Assembly (NCBI GenBank): GCA_934623545.1
Contig: CAKTVN010000060.1
Coordinates: 1-8,259, forward strand
Direction: 5' to 3'
DNA length: 8,259 bases
Source: an uncultured Oscillospiraceae bacterium
GTDB lineage: Bacteria > Bacillota > Clostridia > Oscillospirales > Oscillospiraceae
Part shown: positions 1 through 6,200 of the stretch, piece by piece
Position numbering within the stretch: position 1 is the first letter of the stretch
Layout of the letters: each line of letters starts with the position of its first letter
Translations under genes and position numbers: made by a program
Notes under the pieces: model-generated
Databases searched by the model: none
The model's input: only the letters and a program-made list of their open reading frames with translations
Told to the model about the DNA's origin: nothing

Positions 1-759
1 CGGCAATATCATATTCACTGTGTACAGGGCGACGTAGGACGCTACGTGATCTTACCGGGCGACCCCGGCAGATGCGAGTCCATCGCCGCACTGTTTGACA
101 ATGCGAAGCACGTTTCGCAAAACCGCGAATACAACATCTATACCGGCGAGCTGCTGGGCGAGAAGGTCTCCGTCTGCTCGACCGGCATCGGCGGTCCCTC
201 CGCGGCGATCGCCATGGAGGAGCTGCACAACATCGGCGCCGATACCTTTATCCGCACGGGCACCTGCGGCGGCATCGATCTGCGCGTCAAATCCGGCGAC
301 ATCGTCGTCGCGACGGGCGCGGTCCGCTTTGAGCACACCTCGACCGAATATGCCCCCATCGAGTTCCCGGCGGTCGCCGATCTTGATGTGACCATCGCGC
401 TGCGCAAAACGGCACTCGCCCTCGGGAAAGAGACCTTTGCGGGCGTCGTACAGTGCAAGGACTCGTTTTATGGGCAGCACTCTCCCGCCTCCATGCCGGT
501 CAGCTACGAGCTCGAGCAGAAATGGGAAGCATGGAAGCGTCTGGGCGTGCTCGCGTCCGAGATGGAGTCGGCTGCGCTCTTCGTCGTCGCCGCCGCGCGC
601 GGCTGCCGCTGCGGCTCGTGCTTCCATGTGGTCTGGAATCAGGAGCGCGAGAAAGCCGGACTTGACCAGACCATGAGCGAGGACACCAGCGCCTCTGTCC
701 GTGTTTCGGTCGAGGCACTGAAGCTCCTCATCGAGGAGGACCGGGCGCTCGGGCGCTGA
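1..759 (+). CDS. udp: Uridine phosphorylase, 5'-truncated by window edge
   Basis: This cytosolic nucleoside-salvage enzyme catalyses phosphorolysis of uridine to uracil and ribose-1-phosphate. The frame is open from base 1, giving 252 residues. Aligned by eye to E. coli Udp (253 aa), only about 6-10 N-terminal residues are missing, so the GTG at 46 is internal and not the start. Visible motifs, in partial numbering, are GDPGR at 20-24 (phosphate loop), R42 in NRE, R85 and T88 in IRTGTCGG (phosphate-binding Arg and Thr), the STGIGGPS block, DSFYGQ at 154-159 (base recognition) and EMES at 187-190 (ribose contact). The enteric base-binding Arg two residues after the Gln is replaced: the sequence reads GQHSP. 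I believe GQHSP is usual in Firmicutes homologues. A terminator 74 bp downstream isolates the gene from the next one. Another member of the nucleoside phosphorylase I family is less likely, because the EMES and FYGQ motifs fit Udp well. Confidence 0.93.
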   Translation, partial: RQYHIHCVQGDVGRYVILPGDPGRCESIAALFDNAKHVSQNREYNIYTGELLGEKVSVCSTGIGGPSAAIAMEELHNIGADTFIRTGTCGGIDLRVKSGDIVVATGAVRFEHTSTEYAPIEFPAVADLDVTIALRKTALALGKETFAGVVQCKDSFYGQHSPASMPVSYELEQKWEAWKRLGVLASEMESAALFVVAAARGCRCGSCFHVVWNQEREKAGLDQTMSEDTSASVRVSVEALKLLIEEDRALGR

Positions 760-810
760 GTCTCAAACGCGATCTACATTTTATTCGCACCTGTGGGTAC
801 GAACCTGCGA

Positions 811-830
811 AGCTTCATTGTGAGGCTTTT
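811..830 (+). terminator. Possible weak first terminator after udp
   Basis: AGCTTCA (811-817) pairs with TGAGGCT (821-827) through a TTG loop with one G-T wobble, and the T-run is only four bases (827-830). It lies just ahead of a much stronger terminator and may only assist it. Confidence 0.3.
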
Positions 831-832
831 CT

Positions 833-862
833 GCCCTCTGCCGGTCCGGCAGAGGGCGTTTT
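833..862 (+). terminator. Intrinsic terminator of udp
   Basis: GCCCTCTGCCG (833-843) and CGGCAGAGGGC (847-857) form a perfect 11-bp, GC-rich stem with a 3-nt loop, followed by GTTTTCT. It sits between udp and the MATE promoter and separates the two transcription units. Confidence 0.88.
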
Positions 863-914
863 CTATGTCTTTTCCGCTTGTTTCGCGGCATTAGGATTTC
901 TTCTTTGGCACATC

Positions 915-943
915 TTGACGTTTCCGCAAACGCGCACTATAAT
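915..943 (+). promoter_or_regulatory. Sigma70/SigA-type promoter of the MATE gene
   Basis: TTGACG (915-920, 5 of 6 to consensus) and TATAAT (938-943, perfect) are separated by exactly 17 bp. Transcription would start near 950, giving a leader of about 46 nt before the ATG at 996. This also argues against the in-frame TTG at 915 as a start codon, because that TTG is part of the -35 box. Confidence 0.88.
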
Positions 944-951
944 AGCGCGCG
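931..951 (+). promoter_or_regulatory. Candidate operator: 21-bp inverted repeat over the -10 box
   Basis: CGCGCACTAT (931-940) and ATAGCGCGCG-type sequence (942-951) are mirror arms around A941: nine of ten positions are complementary, with one A/C mismatch (936/946). The -10 hexamer lies in the centre. Bound dimeric repressors of the TetR or MarR kind commonly occupy such sites at exporter promoters. No regulator gene is visible in the window, so the binding protein is unknown. Confidence 0.45.
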
Positions 952-995
952 GATGTCCGTTCCCGCGCAATATCCATAATTCAGAGGTTTTAGAT

Positions 996-2351
996 ATGTC
1001 GAAGCAGCGTACCGCCAGCCGGAGCGAGCTCTCCATGACTGAGGGCTCCGTCTGGACGAATATTTTCCGGTTCAGCGTTCCGCTGATCTTCTCACAGCTG
1101 TTGCAGGTCCTGTTCAACATGGCGGACGTCGCCGTGGTCGGCAAGTTTTCCAGCGCGACGGCGCTCGGCTCCGTCGGCTCGACATCGATTCTCGTTACGC
1201 TGTTCACCGGCTTTCTGATCGGGCTCGGCAGCGGCGTCAACGTCCGTGTAGCACAGCATCTCGGCGCACAGCACGAAAAAGAGACGCAGGACGCTGTCCA
1301 TACAGCGCTGCTGCTGTGTACGCTGGCGGGCGTGCTCATCCTCGCGCTGTGCTATTTCCTGGCGGACCCGATGCTGCGCCTGCTCAAGACCAAGGACGAT
1401 CTGCTGGAGGGCGCGGTGCTCTACTTCCGGATCTATGCCTTCGGAATGCCCGCACTCGGCATTTTCAATTTCGGCAACGCCGTCCTCAGCGCGAGCGGCG
1501 ACACGAAACGTCCGCTCGCCTATCTGACTGCGGCTGGCATTCTGAACGTCATTCTGAATCTCTTCTTCGTCATCGTCTGCAAGATGGCAGCCGACGGCGT
1601 CGCCCTCGCGAGCATCCTGTCGCAGTATCTCTCGGCGGTGCTTGTCCTCATCCATATGCTGCGCCTGCGCGGCGCGTGCCGTCTGGAGCCGCGCCTGCTC
1701 CGGCTGCATAAGAGCGAGACCGGGCGCATCCTCGGGCTCGGCATTCCAGCCGGTATCCAGAATATGATCTTCGCGGTCGCCAATCTCTTCATTCAGCTCG
1801 GCGTCAATTCCTTCGATTCCACGATGGTCTCCGGCAATTCCGCCGCCGCGAACGCGGACAACATCGTCTACAACGTCATGGCGGCGTTCCACACCGCCTG
1901 CTCGACCTTCATGGGGCAGAACTGGGGCGCCGGCAAGAAAGACCGGATGATGAAGAGCTATTTCGTCAGTCTGACCTATTCCTTCCTCTCCGGCGCGCTC
2001 ATCGGGCTGGGGCTGCTCGCCTGCGGAGAACCGTTTTTGTACCTCTTTACGAACGACGCCGCCGTTGTGGCGGCGGGAATGCAGCGGATGCACATCATGT
2101 GCTGGTCCTACGCGATCAGTGCGTTCATGGACTGCACCATCGCCGCCTGCCGCGGCATCGGCAAGAGCCTCGTGCCGACGGTGATCGTCATTCTCGGCTC
2201 GTGCGTGTTTCGCGTGGCGTGGGTCTATACGGTCTTCGCCTATTTCCGCACCATCCCATCGCTGTATCTGCTCTACGCCTTCTCGTGGACGCTCACGGCG
2301 GTCGCGGAAATTCTCTACTTTGTACACTGCCACCGCAGGCTCGCGCCGTAG
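996..2351 (+). CDS. MATE-family multidrug/toxin exporter
   Basis: This is an inner-membrane secondary transporter of the MATE (multidrug and toxic compound extrusion) family, which exports cationic drugs or metabolites using a Na+ or H+ gradient. The product is 451 aa, the usual family length. The first MatE repeat opens with the typical MTEGS segment (14-18), the first helix FSVPLIFSQLLQ (26-37) and the MADVAVVGKF motif (42-51). The second repeat contains MGQNWGAGKKDR (306-317), equivalent to the GQNxGAGxxxR signature. Hydrophobic stretches run throughout, consistent with about 12 helices. The start is ATG 996, preceded by AGAGG at 983-987 with an 8-nt gap; the longer frame to 915 would begin inside the promoter. 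The gene has its own promoter with a possible operator, so it is probably monocistronic and regulated. The substrate cannot be told from sequence. It looks closer to the short MepA/DinF-like MATEs than to long eukaryotic types. Confidence 0.93.
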   Translation: MSKQRTASRSELSMTEGSVWTNIFRFSVPLIFSQLLQVLFNMADVAVVGKFSSATALGSVGSTSILVTLFTGFLIGLGSGVNVRVAQHLGAQHEKETQDAVHTALLLCTLAGVLILALCYFLADPMLRLLKTKDDLLEGAVLYFRIYAFGMPALGIFNFGNAVLSASGDTKRPLAYLTAAGILNVILNLFFVIVCKMAADGVALASILSQYLSAVLVLIHMLRLRGACRLEPRLLRLHKSETGRILGLGIPAGIQNMIFAVANLFIQLGVNSFDSTMVSGNSAAANADNIVYNVMAAFHTACSTFMGQNWGAGKKDRMMKSYFVSLTYSFLSGALIGLGLLACGEPFLYLFTNDAAVVAAGMQRMHIMCWSYAISAFMDCTIAACRGIGKSLVPTVIVILGSCVFRVAWVYTVFAYFRTIPSLYLLYAFSWTLTAVAEILYFVHCHRRLAP

Positions 2352-2408
2352 GCGCGCACAAAATATTGATAGTCACCGATTCGATCATCGGTTCCCTTGT
2401 GTTTTTTT
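2342..2408 (+). terminator. Compound hairpin region ending the MATE transcript
   Basis: CGCGCC (2342-2347) and GGCGCG (2351-2356) form a GC hairpin over the TAG stop codon. After it, an outer CACAA/TTGTG stem (2357-2361 with 2397-2401) encloses an inner ACCGAT/ATCGGT stem (2375-2380 with 2387-2392), and seven T residues follow immediately (2402-2408). The outer stem is short and AT-rich, so termination may be leaky. Confidence 0.45.
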
Positions 2409-2419
2409 GACGAAACCGC

Positions 2420-2448
2420 TTGAAAAAACGCTATCCATCGTGTATAGT
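2420..2448 (+). promoter_or_regulatory. Promoter of the intergenic RNA / surface-protein leader
   Basis: TTGAAA (2420-2425) and TATAGT (2443-2448) are 17 bp apart, each one or two mismatches from consensus. Expected transcription start is near 2455, about 755 nt before the giant gene. An overlapping TTGACG at 2407 has no good -10 at standard spacing. This is the only good promoter I see between the MATE gene and 3212. Confidence 0.6.
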
Positions 2449-2468
2449 AAGAAAGCAGAGGCTCATAT

Positions 2469-2488
2469 GCAAAGGGACGTCCCTTTGC
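2469..2488. repeat. Perfect 20-bp palindrome
   Basis: GCAAAGGGACGTCCCTTTGC is its own reverse complement. It lies about 15 nt after the expected transcription start, so it could be a DNA operator or an RNA hairpin (AAGGGACGTCCCTT core). A GAAA-capped GC hairpin follows directly at 2490-2513. Confidence 0.6.
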
Positions 2489-2572
2489 GCGCTGCGGACG
2501 AAAGCCCGCAGCGTCCGATCTTGAGCCGCGCGGGACGTTACACCGCGAAAAACTGAATATGTGCGATATACC

Positions 2573-2793
2573 GTAATACACGCCGATTCCGCAAAGCCAG
2601 ACGCACAGCGTCCGGCAGGAACGGCAGGAAGAAGGCATTTGCCGACACGAACGGTGCTGTGCGCGTGAGGACACGCCGAAGCGGGTTTTTCCCGTTTGGA
2701 CGAAAGTTCGCCATTGCAGGAGCGATCCTGTGAGAAGGTAGGCTGTGGACGCAGGGAGCGATCCCCTAACGCAAGTCAGAAGACCTGTATTAC
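2573..2793 (+). promoter_or_regulatory. Cobalamin-riboswitch-like element with divergent 5' half
   Basis: The 3' half matches the cobalamin riboswitch plan as I know it. GCCATTG (2710-2716, consensus GCCACTG) starts a hairpin (2717-2730, GCGA loop) and is followed by GAGAAGG (2732-2738, consensus GGGAAGG). After a second small hairpin (2754-2765) comes AAGTCAGAAGACCTG (2773-2787), a very good B12-box match (consensus near AGYCAGRAGACCTGCC). The GGACGAAAG at 2698-2706 just ahead is also common there. CGGTGC (2652-2657) could be the 5' GGU partner of ACC, and the 2663-2676 hairpin could be P5. The conserved AGGGAA and ACTGT blocks of the 5' core are not visible, so this may be a variant, a decayed copy, or a different RNA that resembles one. 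The 5' boundary comes from the closing stem 2573-2580/2786-2793. Downstream terminators and the surface-protein gene would be the regulated target. Confidence 0.5.
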
Positions 2794-2794
2794 T

Positions 2795-2958
2795 AGGGTG
2801 TATTCTTCCAACTCGTGATGTGACCGGCAGCGAGGGATTTTTGCGTTGAGCAAGACATTTTTCCGCAGGAATACTGACGTATTTCAAGGAAAAATGGCGC
2901 AGCGCACCGCAAAAAGAACCGCTGTCCGGGCGCGTTGGGAGTTGGAAGAACACACCCT
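2795..2958. repeat. 164-bp imperfect inverted repeat (long hairpin, MITE-like or structural)
   Basis: The terminal arms AGGGTGTATTCTTCCAACTC (2795-2814) and its complement (2939-2958) match at 19 of 20 positions. Pairing continues inward: CCGG and CAGCG (2824-2832) with CGCTG-T-CCGG (2920-2929, one bulged T), TTTTTGCG (2838-2845) with CGCAAAAA (2908-2915), CATTTTTCC (2856-2864) with GGAAAAATG (2888-2896), and an apex AATAC-TGAC-GTATT (2870-2883). The whole segment is thus one hairpin with internal loops. It begins 1 nt after the riboswitch-like closing stem. No transposase and no clear target-site duplication flank it, so a miniature transposable element is possible but unproven. A structural RNA spacer is the alternative. 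Confidence 0.75.
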
Positions 2959-3030
2959 GAGATGTGTATGTGCAGCGGGCGGTTTCCTTGCTGTTCCCGG
3001 GGCGGCGTGAGCCGGTCCGGTGTCGACCCC

Positions 3031-3062
3031 CGCTGATTTCAGTTCTGAGATCAGCGTTTTTT
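3031..3062 (+). terminator. Strong intrinsic terminator upstream of the giant gene
   Basis: CGCTGATTTCA (3031-3041) pairs with TGAGATCAGCG (3046-3056) over 11 bp with one wobble and a 4-nt GTTC loop, followed by six T residues (3057-3062). It lies between the promoter at 2420 and the gene at 3212, so transcripts must read through it, or be antiterminated, to express the gene. Confidence 0.85.
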
Positions 3063-3127
3063 GCGCTTCGGATGTCTTTTCCGGAGGCGAAAACGCTGCC
3101 CGGAGCGAGATCGGCGTTTTTTTCGCC
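3047..3127 (+). repeat. Imperfect direct repeats spaced 60 bp
   Basis: GAGATCAGCGTTTTTTGCGC (3047-3066) and GAGATCGGCGTTTTTTTCGC (3107-3126) share the terminator 3' arm plus T-tract. The repeats coincide with the two tandem terminators. Confidence 0.6.
3090..3123 (+). terminator. Second, related intrinsic terminator
   Basis: AAAACGCTG (3090-3098) pairs with CGGCGTTTT (3112-3120) over 9 bp with one wobble, and a T7 tract runs 3117-3123. Its CGCTG start and GAGATC(G)GCGTTTTTT end repeat the first terminator about 60 bp upstream, suggesting duplication or a tandem attenuator. Confidence 0.65.
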
Positions 3128-3154
3128 CCGCACACAAGGCTCGTGGAACAACGC

Positions 3155-3169
3155 TCCGGCAGCGCCGGA
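3155..3169 (+). promoter_or_regulatory. Short GC hairpin in the leader ahead of the giant gene
   Basis: TCCGGC (3155-3160), an AGC loop and GCCGGA (3164-3169) form a perfect 6-bp stem without a T-tract. It sits between the second terminator and the ribosome binding site. A weaker ATATC/GATAT hairpin (3179-3192) lies just before the Shine-Dalgarno. Function is unknown. Confidence 0.3.
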
Positions 3170-3195
3170 ATGTTTCAAATATCATAAGATATCAC

Positions 3196-3201
3196 AGGAG
3201 G
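3196..3201 (+). promoter_or_regulatory. Strong ribosome binding site of the giant gene
   Basis: AGGAGG ends 10 nt before ATG 3212. It fixes the start codon, which is directly followed by a typical signal peptide. Confidence 0.9.
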
Positions 3202-3211
3202 AAAGATCATT

Positions 3212-6200
3212 ATGAAGAAAAGAATTTTGTCCCTTCTGCTCTGCATCGTCATGGTGCTGGGCTTGTTCAGCGTGACTGCAAGCGCTGAAACTGGGGCAAA
3301 CGGTGCGACGACCCCGACCACGGTCAAGGTCGACTTCACCGCACAGGCATCGGGCGCATTCCTCTTTGCGCCGAAGTTCGGCGTAGAGGTCGCAAGCAAC
3401 CTCGCCGAGAGCTACGGCTACGCCGACAGCGTCACGGACGGCGTGTCCGCACTGGACGTGCTGGTCAAGGCGCACGAAGCCGCTTTCGGCACTGAATTTA
3501 CCAGCGAATCCAAAGGCGACTATCTGGTCGTCAGCAGCAGTGGTTTTGTGACCAAGCTGTTTGGAACCGCAACCACGGCGAACGGCTTCGTGCTGAACGG
3601 CGGCTATCCGAACGACGGAACTGATTCGCCTTATGGCGGCGGCTACAACGGCACGACCGTCACCACCACCAAGGTCGTCGACAACGATTTTGTCGAGTTC
3701 TTTGTTGACCAGGACCAGGACGGCTATTCTGACGAATACGCCTTCATTGATCTGGAAGGTAACATCAAAGCCGGCGCGACCGTCAAGGCAAAGGTCAGCT
3801 CGATCATGTACATGAATGGCTACCACTACAAGACCCCGGCTGATCTCAAGGCTGCCGCGACTGCTCGGGCAGGTGTGTGGCTTGGCTGGGTCGACGCAGA
3901 AACCGGCATAGTCACCAAAATCGCCGGTGCGCTGACCGATTTCTACACCAAGACTGTCAGCATCACACTTCCGAATAAGGACGGCACTTATCTGCTGACC
4001 GCCTTCACCGAGGTCGACCCCGAGGACGAGGACGACGCGCTGTATCTCGTGATGCCAGTCAAGAAAGTCGTCATCGGCGAGGACAGCGAGACGCCCACCT
4101 ACGGTCCGTGCGATCTGACCGCTCTGAGTGTTGGAAGCTATGACAGCAACCCCAACGCGCTCGAAATGAGCCCGGCATTTGGCACCGCTACAACGGAATA
4201 CTCTGTTCCGGAGCTTTCATACCACAAGAACGCATGGGAATGTGGCTTCTATGTCAAGGCGACTGCGGCAGATGAAAATGCCGTGATCACTGCTTCGATG
4301 AACGGCGTAACGCAGACCGTTACCTCCGGCGACAGTGTGTGGAAAATGCTTTACGGCGCTGTAAAGTCCACTTCCAACACGCTGACCGTCACCGTCACCA
4401 ACGGCTCTGACAGCAAGGTCTACACCGTCAATGTCCCCGCGGCGGCGGACCCCGCCTCGCTCGGCACGGTGACGATCAAGGGTCAGCACAGCGCAATGGT
4501 GAACAGCTTCAAGCTGTACACCTACACCAGCGGCACGAAGGGCACGACCGACCTGCTGGACGGCAAGACGCCGACCGACGGCGCGTATCCCGCGCTCCAA
4601 CTCGCCGCCGGCGACTACTGGCTTGAGGGCTACAAAGCGAACGGCGACTACTTCGGCGGCATCAAGCTCACCGTCGAAGCCGGAAAGGCGCAGGAGTTCA
4701 CGCTCCAGTGCGTTTACAAGCTCTACACCAACTCCGGCTGGGTCAAGGGCACGGACTACACGATGGACGTCCGCGTCGAGTCGGACAAGGGCGAGCGGCG
4801 CGTCATTGAGGTCGGCGAGGTCGACAATTATGGCACAAAGTATCCGTCCTGCCTCTGCCTCTACGGCGACACCGCGACTCTGACGGTCACCCCGGACGCG
4901 GAAAAGCACCCCACCTACATCAAGGCGAGCGCCAGCAAGACCCTTACCGGCAACGTCGACCTTCAGGCGACGAGCAAGGAAGGCGTAACGGTCACCTTCA
5001 ACGTCCCGGAGGGCTCGACAGTCTCTGTCGGTACGCTGACGACCTATTACGTCTATACCTTCCTGGATGCCGAAAAGACGACTGCCACCAGCGCGACCTT
5101 CCGTCCGGCAAAGGGCACGGCCTATTTCTACCGTATCCAGAACCCGAACGGCGTCACCTACTGGAATTTCAAGAGCTGGAGCGCCGACACGACCGAGACG
5201 ATCACTGCGGACGATCTTCACATCGGCGACAGCAGCTTCACCAAGTCGACGGTCTATCACAACTACGAGAAGAACGTGTATGACCGCGCGGACATCTATC
5301 TGAACATCAACGCCAAGGGCTACAAGGCGATGCAGGTCGGCGACACCTTCGAGCTGAACGTCTTCCGCAACTGGATGGCGATCGAGAGCTTTATGAATGC
5401 CAAGGTCGCTCTGCCCGATATGCACTATCAGGTCATCGACGAAAGCGGCAAGCCGAGCGACATTCTGACCATCACACCCAACGCAAACAACAGCTGCGTT
5501 GCGGAGATGAAGGCAACCAAGCCTGGGACCGCGATCGTCCTCGTGACCTATGACGCCATGACCCATATGCAGGGTCAGTCCAGCACCGCCAGCAAGCAGT
5601 TCTCCGCGATCTGGCCCGAGTGTACCGGCGCGTTCATCGTCACCGTCGGCGCAACCGAGGGCGACATCCAGACCAACATGGTCATGGACCGCATGGACGC
5701 GACGATCAGCTCCGACGCCGCCACAGCGGCAGAGCAGAAAGCCATCGACTCCGAGCATGACATCCTGTTCTACACCGGCAGCGAAGGTGCGTCCTACTCC
5801 TTCAAGCCCGAAAGCGGCTGCACGGTCACGGTCGACCGCTCCAAGGTGACGGACAAGATGACCTTCACCGGCTTCACCGACAAGGGCGTGAGCGTCGCCG
5901 CCGACGGCACCGTCACGGTCTCGAAGCTCACCACCGGCCGTCACATCATCAAGATCGAAAAGGACGGCAAGGCGACCTATCAGCTCGTGACCGCGCGTGA
6001 GGTCAGCTATAAGCTGGTCGACGCACAGGGCAACGAGCTCACCGAAGAAGCAAAGAACAACCTCAAGGCTGGCGACAAGGTCACGCTCCAGTTCTCCGGG
6101 CTTCTGAACCCGAAGGAAAAGCTCTCCGGTGCCTATAACTTCAACTTCTGCCTGCATTATAAGGGCGAGGACGGCACCTACTTCAATTCCAACCCCGGCA

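Larger units (their letters stand above)
2455..3062 (+). ncRNA. Long structured RNA: leader of the surface-protein gene or stand-alone ncRNA
   Basis: This roughly 600-nt unit is bounded by the promoter at 2420-2448 and a strong intrinsic terminator at 3031-3062. It holds no convincing protein gene. By eye it folds into many local hairpins, in order: 2469-2488 (perfect palindrome), 2490-2513 (CGCTGCGG/CCGCAGCG, GAAA tip), 2596-2616, 2622-2644, 2663-2676, 2679-2697, 2698-2709 (GAAA loop), 2717-2730 and 2754-2765 (both GCGA loops), then the long hairpin 2795-2958. The 2573-2765 series is enclosed by GTAATACA (2573-2580) pairing with TGTATTAC (2786-2793). This density of GNRA-capped hairpins points to a functional RNA. 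The 3' part of the junction resembles a cobalamin riboswitch (separate entry). I cannot assign the rest to a known RNA family. Boundaries are inferred from the promoter and terminator. Confidence 0.5.

Noticed and set aside
915..995. Upstream TTG start for the MATE gene
   Set aside because: This TTG is the -35 box itself. The ATG at 996 has a proper ribosome binding site and gives the normal family length.
1092..2333. 413-aa open frame on the minus strand
   Set aside because: It is antisense to the MATE gene, rich in Arg, Glu, His and Asp, with no recognisable domain.
2467..2556. 29-codon ORF with AGAGG 5 nt upstream (possible leader peptide)
   Set aside because: Its first codons are the perfect palindrome and the adjacent GAAA hairpin. 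The peptide shows no regulatory codon run and no similarity, so structure explains the sequence better.
2591..2630. c-di-GMP (GEMM) riboswitch, from GCAAAGCC at 2591-2598
   Set aside because: The preceding conserved GGCAAACC/GAAA hairpin and the downstream tetraloop-receptor pattern are missing.
2894..3010. 38-aa ORF preceded by AAGGA
   Set aside because: Spacing to the ATG is only 3 nt and most of the ORF is the 3' arm of the long inverted repeat.
2776..3048. Pairing of the B12-box TCAGAA (2776-2781) with TTCTGA in the first terminator (3043-3048) as an antiterminator
   Set aside because: It is only six bases over 260 nt, so chance occurrence is likely; not claimed as a mechanism.
2315..3178. 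287-aa open frame on the minus strand across the intergenic region
   Set aside because: It runs antisense through the hairpins, the B12-box-like segment and both terminators, overlaps the MATE 3' end, and its composition (Arg, Ser, Cys) looks like translated structured RNA.
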